Shown: positions 48,618-56,599, numbered from the stretch's first letter. The stretch is DNA of 64,000 bases from Streptomyces sp. Ru73 (GCF_002920575.1 NZ_PQSQ01000008.1:62001-126000), one strand, 5' to 3'. Numbers and translations are program-made. Notes: generated by a model not told the origin, from the letters alone.

Positions 48618-49613
48618 ATGAGTATACGTATCACCGTGGACATTTTCTCCGGAATTCCCAATCCGACCTGGGAAATACATGAACCGGAAAAGGTGCGGGA
48701 ACTGCTGGAGTTCATGGCGGGCCATCGCACCGCGCTCGCCGAACCGGCCACCGGATACACCGGACTGGGATTCCGTGGTATTCAGGTAGAGCTCACCGAT
48801 GACCTGGACACCGCCGGACTGCCGACCGAGTTCGAGGTGGCCGGCGACGGCTCGCAGGACCCCTACGCGGCCGCCGAACTGGCCGAACGGCTGCTGGACA
48901 CGATGCCGACCGGGGCCGGAGCCGCGGCCGAACCGCCGCCCGACGAGACCGCGGCGGGCGGCGAACAGCCTACGGAGGAAAGCTATCCCGAGGCGTTCCG
49001 CGATTCCGTGCGCGAGCAGATCCGGCACACCGTGCGTGAGGGCGCCGGCGGGGCCATGACCATCGAACCGCCCGAGCCGGGAAGTTTCTCCGAAGGCAGC
49101 TTATTGGAGGTGGAGAAACAGCTCCAGACGCTCGTCCCGTCCGCCGCCGTTGCCTGTGCGTACGATGTGACGCCATACAATCCGGGATTCTGGAACCGGC
49201 CGGACACGCGGCCCCGGAACAACTGCTACAACTTCGCCGTCAACCGCCGCACGAACACCTTCGCGCAGCCCGGCCGCGCACACGGTTACACCATCCCCGG
49301 CACCGTCCGCTGCAACGAGGTCTCCATCGGCGCCCAGCGCGACGGCATCCGGGTCTGGGGCAACTGCCAGCCGCAGGGCACCCTCCGCTACGTCATCGCA
49401 CTCGTGACAGGCACGTTCCCGGGCGGCTTCCGCGACTACCACTGGTACCGGCTGCACCCAGGAGGTCTCTGGGCCCACAAGCCGGGCCGCACCCCGGTAC
49501 GCAACGTCGACAACTCCGGCCGCCCCATCAGGAACCCTTACACCTGCGACCGCCGCCCGTACAACGAATGGTGCGGCCTCTACCAGTCCCACAACTCCGT
49601 AACGATCCGCTGA
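48618..49613 (+). CDS. Unknown protein with SGxPNPxW domain and Cys/His/Asn C-terminal domain
   Basis: This 331-residue protein has no signal peptide or membrane helix. The N-terminal part (residues 2-65) holds VDIFSGIPNPTWEI and GYTGLGFRGIQVEL, a pattern I have seen in unnamed bacterial proteins. A disordered Ala/Glu/Pro-rich linker follows (about 90-125). The C-terminal domain (about 180-331) has NNCYNFA with Cys203, YHWYRLHPGGLWAHKPG with His275, His280 and His287, and VDNSG with Asn299. The order Cys, His, Asn recalls papain-fold peptidases, but this is inference. Leu162 is a TTA codon (49101-49103), the only one I found in the window, so translation should depend on the bldA tRNA. The 5' end is less GC-rich than its neighbours. 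ATG 48618 has GAGAGGAG upstream. Confidence 0.75.
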   Translation: MSIRITVDIFSGIPNPTWEIHEPEKVRELLEFMAGHRTALAEPATGYTGLGFRGIQVELTDDLDTAGLPTEFEVAGDGSQDPYAAAELAERLLDTMPTGAGAAAEPPPDETAAGGEQPTEESYPEAFRDSVREQIRHTVREGAGGAMTIEPPEPGSFSEGSLLEVEKQLQTLVPSAAVACAYDVTPYNPGFWNRPDTRPRNNCYNFAVNRRTNTFAQPGRAHGYTIPGTVRCNEVSIGAQRDGIRVWGNCQPQGTLRYVIALVTGTFPGGFRDYHWYRLHPGGLWAHKPGRTPVRNVDNSGRPIRNPYTCDRRPYNEWCGLYQSHNSVTIR

Positions 49614-49674
49614 CCGCCCCACGCCCGCTCGCCCAGCGGCCCGGGCGGGGCAGGGGAGTGCGCCCGGCCCGGCG

Positions 49675-50979
49675 TTACGGGAGTGCCAGCGCCTGGCGGG
49701 CCCGGGAGTTGAGGCGGTCCGGGGGGAAGCGGTCGGGCCAGGTGCGTTCGTAGTGTTCCTCGGGGAAGTCGGCGGGGCTCGAGCCGGTGCGGAAGGCGTG
49801 GCGCACCTCGGCCGCGTACCGTTCGTTGCGGGGGCACCACGGCGCTGCCGGGATGTACATGACGTTGCCCCAGCCCTTCTGTGCGGTGACCGGGGCGACG
49901 CTGTGGATCATGTCGCAGTGCCACCACACCGAGTCACCGGCCCGGACGTCCGGGATGCCGGTGAGGGCCTCCATGAGCAGCGGATGCCACTTCTCGCTCG
50001 CCGGGAACACCTGGTTGGTGGTGACGCCGCACATGTCGTCCTCGGGCACGTCCGGCAGCAGCGGACGGAGCATCAGGTACGCCATCGCCTCCGGGACCGG
50101 GACGGTGTGCAGCACGCCCTGGTCGTGATCCATGTCCGACAGCGCGGTCCAGCCCTGGAAGGTGCGGAACGCCGAGCACATGGTCGAGCCCGGGTACTGG
50201 GGCCCGGCGGTGCGGTGGGCGGCGTCCCACGGGTCGTACTCCTCGACGCTGCCGTCGAAGAGGTGGCGGAAGGCGAGCTGGTACTCCCGGGTCATCCACA
50301 GGTCCAGCGTCCCGGGATCGCAGTGGGTGCCCAGTCCCGCGGAGTCCGCACCCGGCGGGCGGCGCCGGATGCGGTCGGGGTACAGCGCGTCCCGGTCCGG
50401 CTCGAACCACCGCACGCCCTCCGACTCGTGCTTCCAGAGGGAGTTGAGGAACGTCTGCACCCGGGCCATCCGGTCGCTCTGACGGGCCTCCATCTGCGCG
50501 GCCGACCAGTAGATCGGGTAGATCTCCGGCTTGGAACCGACGCTCCCGAAGAAGTCGTCACCCGGCCCCCGGTAGTGCTCGAAGAACCTGTTCCGCTCGA
50601 CGTAGTCGACGATGTCCGCGTCCCAGGCGAGCGCCTGGTCGCGGTCGAAGTGGCCGCGTACGACGAGGCAGCCGCGCCGCCGGAGCTTGTCCAGCCGGCC
50701 GGCCGGCACGGTGCCGTTCGCGATGTCGGCGTACTCGATGACCGGCCACACGCCCTCGCCGCGCTCCTTCTCGGCCTTGATCTCGGCCACCCGGGCGGCG
50801 ACCCGGCGCTCCACGGCGGCGAAGACCTCGGCGACGCTGCGCCCGGAAGCCTCGATACGGGCGCGCAGCGCCGGCTTGAGCTGCCGGATCGCCGCGGGCA
50901 GGTCGTCGGGGACGGTCTGCCAGTGGGGCAGGGGCGGGAGTTCCCGGCCCTGTGCGGATGCGGTGTTCACGTCGGCCAC
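49675..50979 (-). CDS. DUF1479 family protein (putative Fe(II)/2-oxoglutarate oxygenase)
   Basis: This 434-residue protein is a DUF1479 (YbiU-type) member. The double-stranded beta-helix ligands can be read as GTHCDPG (His-x-Asp) and WWHCDMIHSVAPV (distal His), followed by GNVMYIPAAPWCPRN. Members are thought to be non-haem iron oxygenases; the substrate is unknown. The start is GTG 50979 with AAGGAG seven bases before. It lies downstream of, and in the same direction as, the XRE-cupin regulator gene, with a 158-bp gap containing two direct repeats. Confidence 0.82.
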   Translation of the reverse strand: MADVNTASAQGRELPPLPHWQTVPDDLPAAIRQLKPALRARIEASGRSVAEVFAAVERRVAARVAEIKAEKERGEGVWPVIEYADIANGTVPAGRLDKLRRRGCLVVRGHFDRDQALAWDADIVDYVERNRFFEHYRGPGDDFFGSVGSKPEIYPIYWSAAQMEARQSDRMARVQTFLNSLWKHESEGVRWFEPDRDALYPDRIRRRPPGADSAGLGTHCDPGTLDLWMTREYQLAFRHLFDGSVEEYDPWDAAHRTAGPQYPGSTMCSAFRTFQGWTALSDMDHDQGVLHTVPVPEAMAYLMLRPLLPDVPEDDMCGVTTNQVFPASEKWHPLLMEALTGIPDVRAGDSVWWHCDMIHSVAPVTAQKGWGNVMYIPAAPWCPRNERYAAEVRHAFRTGSSPADFPEEHYERTWPDRFPPDRLNSRARQALALP

Positions 50980-51038
50980 GCCCGGCTCCTTCGGTCGCGA
51001 TGTGGGGTTTGGCGTTGGGTGTTTGTTTTTGGTCAGGG

Positions 51039-51104
51039 CTCCTTACTAACCATGTGCGCAGCAACCTAACGCCGGGGGCGGTGTTGGGCAACCCTCCTGA
51101 CTAA
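51039..51104. promoter_or_regulatory. Direct repeats in promoter region of the DUF1479 gene
   Basis: CTCCTTACTAA (51039-51049) and CTCCTGACTAA (51094-51104) differ at one base and are 55 bp apart, about five helical turns. On the gene's strand they read TTAGTAAGGAG and TTAGTCAGGAG. The region is unusually T-rich for this genome (51021-51030) and should be the promoter and 5' leader. Confidence 0.4.
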
Positions 51105-51137
51105 AGGCTCCGGCGCGGCAGAGGGGAGGGGTGCGGG

Positions 51138-51713
51138 TCAGTCGGCCGCGGGAGTCTCGGGGGCCTCGGGGGCCGCCGCCTGTGGGTAGCGGACGAACAG
51201 AATGCCGTGCACGTCGCCGTGCGGGGCGCTGTAGACGTGCGGGACGTCGGCACGCCAGTGCGCGTACTCGCCGGGACCCGCCGTCTGCGGCTCCGCCGGA
51301 TCGCCCACCACGGCCGTACCCGTGAGCACCATCAGGCTCTCCGACGTGTCCGCGATGTGCGCGGCCGACTCCTGGACGCTGCCGGCGGCGATGCGGATGC
51401 GGAAGATGTCGGTGACGGCCGGCGGCTCCTCGAAGCGCTCGACGAGCACGGCCGTGACGGCGCTGCCGGAGACCCCTTCGGGTCGCTGCTCGAAGGGGTG
51501 CAGCGGCTGGTCGCTGAGTACGGCGCTGAGCGGGCTGTTGAGTGCGGTGGTGAGGGCGTACAGGGTCTCCAGGGTGGGGTTGCGCTGGCCGCCCTCCAGC
51601 TCCGAGAGGGTGCCCTTGCCCACGCCGGAGCGCCGGGCCAGTTCGGACAGGGAGAGTCCCTGCTGCCGGCGCAGCTCCCGCAGCCGGCGCCCCACCTCGT
51701 CGTTCAGGCCCAT
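51138..51713 (-). CDS. XRE-family regulator with cupin domain
   Basis: This 191-residue protein has a helix-turn-helix of the Cro/C1 type (residues 9-63; LSLSELARRSGVGKGTLSELE) and a C-terminal cupin barrel (about 95-180) with ESAAHIADTSESLMVLTGTA and PHVYSAPHGDVHGILF. Such regulators sense a small ligand in the cupin pocket. It is divergent from the BenE transporter gene, and the 192-bp gap contains two adjacent palindromes that are the natural operator. Likely a repressor of the transporter. Confidence 0.88.
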   Translation of the reverse strand: MGLNDEVGRRLRELRRQQGLSLSELARRSGVGKGTLSELEGGQRNPTLETLYALTTALNSPLSAVLSDQPLHPFEQRPEGVSGSAVTAVLVERFEEPPAVTDIFRIRIAAGSVQESAAHIADTSESLMVLTGTAVVGDPAEPQTAGPGEYAHWRADVPHVYSAPHGDVHGILFVRYPQAAAPEAPETPAAD

Positions 51714-51803
51714 GCTCGCGTGCCCGTTCCTCTCCGTCCGCCGTCCGCCGCCGGGGACCGCTGCCCCGCGAGCCGTTGACGGCTCACCAGCCTAGTGCCT
51801 ACT

Positions 51804-51835
51804 GTTCCGCAAACAGAACGTTCCGTTTACGGAAC
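51804..51835. promoter_or_regulatory. Twin 16-bp palindromic operators between XRE-cupin and benE
   Basis: GTTCCGCAAACAGAAC (51804-51819) is immediately followed by GTTCCGTTTACGGAAC (51820-51835). The second is a perfect six-base inverted repeat around TTTA; the first has one mismatched pair. Flanked by T at 51803 and A at 51836, the whole is an almost perfect 34-bp palindrome. It is 70 bp upstream of benE and 90 bp upstream of the regulator gene, in good position to control both. Confidence 0.7.
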
Positions 51836-51905
51836 AGCACGAGCAGTCCGCCGTGCAGCACAGGTAAGCGGTGCGCGGCGCACAGCACAGGAACCGGGAA
51901 GAACG

Positions 51906-53171
51906 ATGTCCCTCATGGCACGAATACGCGCCGCAGCGCCGCCCTCCGCGGTGGTCGCCGGCCTGATCGCGGTGATGGTGGGCGTCACCAGCTCCGCCGC
52001 CCTGGTCTTCACCGCGGCCAAGGCCGCCGGCGCCGACTCCCGCGAGATCTCCTCCTGGATGCTCGCGCTCGGCGTGGGCCTGGCGTGCACCTGCGTCGGC
52101 CTGTCCGTGCGCTACCGGGCGCCCGTGGTGACCGCCTGGTCGACGCCGGGCGCAGCCCTCCTGACCACCGGCCTCAGCGGCGCCTCGATGCCGCAGGCCA
52201 TCGGCGCGTTCCTGTTCTCGGCGCTGCTCATCCTCGTCAGCGGGGTGACCGGCTGGTTCGCGCGCGCGATGAACCGCATCCCCGTACCGCTCGCCGCCGC
52301 GCTCCTCGCCGGTGTCCTCTTCGAGTTCGGCACGGGCCTCTTCACCACCCTGCACGGCAGCTTCGCCGTGGCCTTCCCGATGTTCCTGGCGTACCTGCTG
52401 GGCCGCCGGCTGCTGCCCCGGTACGCCGTACTGCTCGCACTGGCCGCCGGCGTCGTCGCCACCGTGTTCACCGGCGGCTGGCACACAGGACGGATCCGCC
52501 TCTCCGTGGCCACGCCGGTCTTCGTCGCCCCGGACTTCGACTGGAAGGTCCTGGTCAGCGTCGGCGTCCCGCTCTTCGTGGTCACCATGGCCTCGCAGAA
52601 CCTGCCCGGCGTCGCGGTCCTCCGGGGCGCGGGTTACGACGTACCGGTCTCGCCGCTCATGACCTGGACCGGCACCGCGAACCTGCTGCTGGCCCCGTTC
52701 GGTGCGTACGGCCTCAACCTCGCGGCGATCACCGCGGCCATCTGCACGAGCGAGGAGGCGCACCCCGACCGCCGCAGGCGGTACGTCGCGGCCGTCTGGG
52801 CCGGTGTCTTCTACCTGTGCGTCGGCGTCCTGGGCGGGACGGTGGCCTCGCTGCTCGCGGCCATGCCGCACGCGCTGGTGCTCGGGATCGCGGGCATCGG
52901 GCTGCTCGGCACGATCACCGGTTCGCTGACGACCGCCGTCTCCGATCCCGATTCCAGGGAAGCCGCCGTGGTCACCTTCCTCGCGACGGCCTCCGGCGTG
53001 ACCCTGCTGGGCATCGGCTCGGCCTTCTGGGGCCTGCTCGCGGGCGTGCTGACCAGCGTGGTCCTCGGGGCGGGACGCAAGCGGCGGCAGGCGGGGCGGG
53101 GCGGGAACGCCACGACGGACGCGGCGCCCGCCGACGAGGCCGCGGAACCCGCGACGTCCTCAGCTCGCTGA
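51906..53171 (+). CDS. benE: BenE-family benzoate/H+ symporter
   Basis: This 421-residue membrane protein has about twelve hydrophobic segments and the BenE pattern: AVVAGLIAVMVGVTSSAALVFTAA, APVVTAWSTPGAALL, the loop FVVTMASQNLPGVAVLRGAGYD and FGAYGLNLAAITAAICTSEEAH. It imports benzoate or a related acid. The C-terminal tail is charged and Ala-rich. ATG 51906 has GGAAG a few bases upstream. No benzoate dioxygenase genes are near, but a benzaldehyde-producing module lies 12-18 kb upstream. Stop codon sits in a tandem repeat. Confidence 0.88.
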   Translation: MSLMARIRAAAPPSAVVAGLIAVMVGVTSSAALVFTAAKAAGADSREISSWMLALGVGLACTCVGLSVRYRAPVVTAWSTPGAALLTTGLSGASMPQAIGAFLFSALLILVSGVTGWFARAMNRIPVPLAAALLAGVLFEFGTGLFTTLHGSFAVAFPMFLAYLLGRRLLPRYAVLLALAAGVVATVFTGGWHTGRIRLSVATPVFVAPDFDWKVLVSVGVPLFVVTMASQNLPGVAVLRGAGYDVPVSPLMTWTGTANLLLAPFGAYGLNLAAITAAICTSEEAHPDRRRRYVAAVWAGVFYLCVGVLGGTVASLLAAMPHALVLGIAGIGLLGTITGSLTTAVSDPDSREAAVVTFLATASGVTLLGIGSAFWGLLAGVLTSVVLGAGRKRRQAGRGGNATTDAAPADEAAEPATSSAR

Positions 53172-53253
53172 GCCGACGCCCCCTCGGCCCGCTGAGCCGA
53201 CGCCCCTCGGTGCGCTGATCCGTCGCACCCGCGGCCCGCTGACCCGCCGGCCT
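53167..53253. repeat. 24-bp degenerate tandem repeat overlapping benE stop codon
   Basis: Units starting CGCTGA occur at 53167, 53191, 53214 and 53238. The first contains the benE stop codon and each later unit repeats the CTGA. Units 1 and 2 share CGCTGAGCCGACGCCCC; units 3 and 4 are more degenerate. Confidence 0.75.
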
Positions 53254-53257
53254 CCCC

Positions 53258-53833
53258 TCACGGTGCCTCCGAGCGCACCCGGACCACCGCGTACCGGCAC
53301 TCCTCCGCGCCGTCGTTGACGAAGGCGCACGCCGCCGGGGCGCCGAGTTCGAGCGTGTGGCCGGCCTCCAGCCGGTGCGTGACGTCCCCCTCCTGGAAGG
53401 TCAGCCGGCCCTCCAGCACCCAGACGATCTGCCGTACGAAGGCGAAGGTCTCGGCCGGGTACGGGATGCGCGCGCCGGCGGGCAGCCGGACCTCGGCGAT
53501 GTCCGCCGGGAAGCGGGCCCCGGAGATCTGACGGCGGCTGTACCCGGTCGCCGGGTCGCGCCACTCGGCGCCCTCGCCCGTACGGACCGTGCCGCCGCCC
53601 GTCGTCTCCTCAGCCATGGCCATCAGCGAGGAGACGCTGATCCGGAAGGCGCCGGACAGCTTGCCGAGGACGACGGCTGTCGGGCTGCTCTCGCCGCGCT
53701 CGATCCGGTGGATCATCGCCCGCGAGACGCCCGAGGCCTCGGCCAGCTGGGCCAAGGTCCACCGGCGCCGTTCCCGTTCGTCACGGACCCGCGCTCCTAT
53801 GCGCGCCACCAGTGGATCTACCATATTGGACAT
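53258..53833 (-). CDS. XRE-family regulator with cupin domain (second copy)
   Basis: This 191-residue protein has a helix-turn-helix (WTLAQLAEASGVSRAMIHRIERGESSPT, residues 24-51) and a cupin domain (about 110-185; AGARIPYPAETFAFVRQIVWVLEGRL, LEAGHTLELGAP). It resembles the ligand-sensing regulators that control a divergent transferase. The start ATG 53833 shares the CATG tetranucleotide with the start of the divergent acetyltransferase gene; ATG 53824 is the alternative. It probably represses both genes by binding the palindrome that covers both starts. Confidence 0.82.
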   Translation of the reverse strand: MSNMVDPLVARIGARVRDERERRRWTLAQLAEASGVSRAMIHRIERGESSPTAVVLGKLSGAFRISVSSLMAMAEETTGGGTVRTGEGAEWRDPATGYSRRQISGARFPADIAEVRLPAGARIPYPAETFAFVRQIVWVLEGRLTFQEGDVTHRLEAGHTLELGAPAACAFVNDGAEECRYAVVRVRSEAP

Positions 53834-53844
53834 GGATCCAATAT
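53823..53844. promoter_or_regulatory. 22-bp palindrome covering two divergent start codons
   Basis: ATATTGGA (53823-53830) and TCCAATAT (53837-53844) form a perfect eight-base inverted repeat around CATGGA. The start codons of the XRE-cupin gene (53833, minus strand) and the acetyltransferase gene (53832, plus strand) lie in the centre. The AT content stands out in this genome. It is the probable operator of the regulator. Confidence 0.65.
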
Positions 53845-54377
53845 ATGAGAACGCGGCGGGTGTCACGGCGGTGGGGACGGCGCCGGCCGCCGTGGCGGTG
53901 CGCCCGGCGCGCCCCGCCGACCTGGACGCCGTGCTCGGCATCCGCAACGACGCCGTCGAGAAGTCGACCGCGCTGTGGACCGAGACGCCCCAGACGCCCG
54001 CCGAGGGCGCCGCGTGGTTCGCCGCGTACCTGGAGCGGGACGCCGCGTTCGTGGCCGAGCACGACGGCGAGGTCGTGGGATTCGGCGTGTACGGACCCTG
54101 GCGCCCGCTGGAGGGTTTCCGGCACTCGGCGGAGAACTCCGTCTACGTGCGCACCGACCGGCACGGCCTCGGCATCGGAACCGAGCTGCTGACCGCGCTG
54201 ATCGCCTCGGCCCGGCAGGCCGGGTACCACGTCATGATCGCCGACATCGAGTCCGGCAACACCGCCTCGATCCGGCTGCATGAACGGTTCGGCTTCGAGG
54301 TCGTCGGCACCGTGCGCGAGGTCGGCATCAAGTTCGGCCGGTGGCTGGACCTGACGATCATGCGCCTGCCCCTGTGA
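53832..54377 (+). CDS. GNAT-family N-acetyltransferase (phosphinothricin/amino-acid acetyltransferase type)
   Basis: This 181-residue protein has the single-domain GNAT fold: VRPARPADLDAVLGIRNDAV, AENSVYVRTDRHGLGIGTELL (the acetyl-CoA motif A, with R-x-x-G-x-G/A modified to RHGLGIG) and ADIESGNTASIRLHERFGFEVVGTV. The pattern after VG, REVGIKFGRWLDLTIM, is typical of the PAT/MnaT branch, which acetylates phosphinothricin or methionine sulphone-like amino acids. Substrate is inferred. The start overlaps the divergent regulator start, so the mRNA may be leaderless; GTG codons a little downstream are alternatives. The 3' end overlaps the convergent MFS gene by 20 bp. Confidence 0.8.
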   Translation: MDPIYENAAGVTAVGTAPAAVAVRPARPADLDAVLGIRNDAVEKSTALWTETPQTPAEGAAWFAAYLERDAAFVAEHDGEVVGFGVYGPWRPLEGFRHSAENSVYVRTDRHGLGIGTELLTALIASARQAGYHVMIADIESGNTASIRLHERFGFEVVGTVREVGIKFGRWLDLTIMRLPL

Positions 54378-55971
54378 CGAGGCCCGGCTTCCGGCCGCGC
54401 CGCAGCCGCCCCAGCGCGGCGACGGACAGACAGGCGCTGATCACGGCGATGGCCGCACCGGCGCGGTGCAGGCCGCCGTCGGTGGCGTGCACGCCGACCA
54501 GCAGCGCGAGCATCGCCGAGGCGAGGTTGGCGCCGACGTACTGCGCGGTGCGGTACAGCCCGCCCGCCGCGCCGGCCTGGGCCGCGGGCGCCGCCTCGTA
54601 CACGGCGTTCTGATTGGCCATCGAGTTGTAGCCGTTGGGGATGCCGAGGACCAGGCACAGCAGGACCAGCAGCCAGACCGGCGAGGCGTGCGTCGGCAGC
54701 GTGAGCAGCAGCCCGCCGGCCGCGAGCACCACCGAGCCGATGAGGAGCAGCGGTCCGGGCCCGCGCCGCTTCTGCACCCGGGTGGCGGTGACCGTGGAGA
54801 CGATGCCCATCAGCGCCAGCGGCAGCATCACCAGGCCGGCCCCGGAGGCGCCCAGGTCGCGCGACTCCTCCAGCCACTGCGGCAGTCCGTAGAAGATGCC
54901 GTAGTAGGCGGTGTAGGTGGCGATGGTCCGTACGTACGTGAAGGACAGTGCGCGGTTCGACAGCAGCCGCAGGTCCAGGAAGGGCACCGGGGCCCGCAGC
55001 GACCGCCACACTGTGCACAGCCCGGCGGCCACCGCACCGCCCAGCGCCCACCAGTACGGCGTCTGCGCGAGCGACAGCAGCCAGTACATCAGCAGGCCCA
55101 TCGCGGCCACGAAGAGCAGCATCCCGGGCAGGTCCAGCTCCACGAAGGTGCGGCGCAGCGCCTTGTGCCCGCGGCCCGGATCGGCGGGCGCCCACAGCAG
55201 GATGGCGGTGGCGCCGATCACCGTGAGCGGCACGTTGGCCCAGAAGATGCCGGACCAGCCGAACCCGCCGACCAGCACGCCGCCGAGCGTCGGGCCGAGC
55301 GCGACCATGACCTGGGAGCAGACCGTCAGCGCCGCCAGCGCGTTGTGCGAGTCGGCCCGCATCCGGTCGGCGGCGCGGCGGACCATGGCCAGCCCGCACG
55401 GGTACTGCGCGGCCGTGCCGATGCCGATGACGACGCGGCAGGCGACCAGGACGCCGACGGACGGGGCGAAGGGGGCGAGCAGGGAGGCCAGCGCGACCAG
55501 GGCCAGCCCGGCGAGGGAGACCTTGCGCGGCCCGAGCGTGTCGGCCAGCCGGCCCGCGGCGGGGGCCGCGACGGCGGTGGCGAGGTAGAGCCCGGAGACC
55601 AGCCAGGCGGTGGCGGGCCCGGCGCCGAAGTGCGCCTGGATGCCGACCAGCGCCACCGCGATCATCGAGGAGTTCAGCGGCTGCAGGATCGTGCCGAAGG
55701 CGATGGGCCCGACCATGCGCTGCGGGAGCTGCGGCCGGGCCCCGGTTGCGGGGCGGCCGGGCCGGCGGTCGCCGCTGCGCCGGTCGCCGCCGTCGGACCG
55801 GTCGCCATCGTCGGACCGGTCGGCGTCGCTCTGCCGGTCGTCGCCGGGCCGGTCGCCGTCGCCGGGCCGGTCCTGTTGATCTTCAGCAATGCTGGCTATC
55901 TCGCCGTCCACCTCGCGCGACGGCGTACGGGGAGCGCGGGCAGTGGGGGAGTCTTCACAAGAGGGGGGCAC
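54358..55971 (-). CDS. MFS drug-efflux transporter (DHA2-like) with Asp/Arg-repeat tail
   Basis: This 537-residue protein has about fourteen helices after an 85-residue hydrophilic N-terminus. The transporter part shows LQPLNSSMIAVALVGIQ, GRLADTLGPRKVSL (MFS motif A) and the motif C-like GPTLGGVLVGGFGWSGIFWANVP. It probably exports small drugs. The N-terminal tail is low-complexity, with repeated DRPGDGDR, DRSDDGDR and DRSDGGDR units encoded by imperfect 18-base DNA repeats (about 55757-55875). The start is GTG 55971 with GAAGGA eight bases before; a later start would delete the tail. The MarR gene upstream is in the same direction. Confidence 0.82.
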   Translation of the reverse strand: MPPSCEDSPTARAPRTPSREVDGEIASIAEDQQDRPGDGDRPGDDRQSDADRSDDGDRSDGGDRRSGDRRPGRPATGARPQLPQRMVGPIAFGTILQPLNSSMIAVALVGIQAHFGAGPATAWLVSGLYLATAVAAPAAGRLADTLGPRKVSLAGLALVALASLLAPFAPSVGVLVACRVVIGIGTAAQYPCGLAMVRRAADRMRADSHNALAALTVCSQVMVALGPTLGGVLVGGFGWSGIFWANVPLTVIGATAILLWAPADPGRGHKALRRTFVELDLPGMLLFVAAMGLLMYWLLSLAQTPYWWALGGAVAAGLCTVWRSLRAPVPFLDLRLLSNRALSFTYVRTIATYTAYYGIFYGLPQWLEESRDLGASGAGLVMLPLALMGIVSTVTATRVQKRRGPGPLLLIGSVVLAAGGLLLTLPTHASPVWLLVLLCLVLGIPNGYNSMANQNAVYEAAPAAQAGAAGGLYRTAQYVGANLASAMLALLVGVHATDGGLHRAGAAIAVISACLSVAALGRLRRGRKPGLVTGAGA

Positions 55972-56024
55972 CGGAGCGGTCCTTCTGAAGGTGCGGTGGG
56001 GGGAGGGGTACGGAGGCCGCCGGC

Positions 56025-56498
56025 TCAGCCCGAAGGCGCCTGCTCCGCCTCGTCGTCGGCGGCGGCCAGGCGGTCCAGCAGCCGGGCGGCCAGGTGGAGC
56101 AGGTCGCGTTCCACGTCGCTGAGGTGCGTCGCCATGGCGCGGGCCAGCCAGACGTCCCGGCGCTCCCGGTCGGCCCGGAGGAACGCGAGGCCCTGCTCCG
56201 TGGGATGCAACAGGGTCTGCCGCCCGTCGGCCGGGTCGGGGCGCCGCTCGACCAGCCCCAGCTCCACGAGCCGGGTGACCGGGCGCGCGATCGACTGCGG
56301 GGTGACGCGCTCGGCGGCGGCCAGCTCGCTCGCGGTCGCCGGGCCGTCCCGGTCCAGCCGCCCCAGTACGGCCAGCGCCCCGAGGTTCAGTTCACCCGGC
56401 GGGCGCTGCGCCCGTAGGCGGCGCGTGATGCGCATCAGGCTGTTGCGCAGTTCGACGGCCGCGTGATCGAGCTCTTCACCGGAAGCCGTGGGGGACAT
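56025..56498 (-). CDS. MarR-family transcriptional regulator
   Basis: This 157-residue regulator has the winged helix DGPATASELAAAERVTPQSIARPVTRLVELGLVERR (residues 52-88, quoted parts fit) followed by the wing DPADGRQTLLHPTEQG, the characteristic MarR D-x-R-D-x-R-like stretch. It is located directly upstream of the MFS efflux gene in the same direction (53 bp gap), so it most likely controls the pump and itself. A near-palindrome lies four bases before its start codon. Confidence 0.88.
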   Translation of the reverse strand: MSPTASGEELDHAAVELRNSLMRITRRLRAQRPPGELNLGALAVLGRLDRDGPATASELAAAERVTPQSIARPVTRLVELGLVERRPDPADGRQTLLHPTEQGLAFLRADRERRDVWLARAMATHLSDVERDLLHLAARLLDRLAAADDEAEQAPSG

Positions 56499-56501
56499 TT
56501 C

Positions 56502-56516
56502 TTCAGCATAGCTCAA
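56502..56516. promoter_or_regulatory. Candidate MarR operator
   Basis: TTCAGC-ATA-GCTCAA is an inverted repeat with one mismatched pair, in an AT-rich patch just upstream of the MarR start. Bound protein would cover the ribosome-binding site or promoter. Confidence 0.45.
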
Positions 56517-56599
56517 TACATGGACGGAAAACCGCGAGCGGCGCCGCCCCGCCCCGGCTCCGGTCCCCGCCCCGGCCCTCCGCGGAGCCGGACCGGCCG

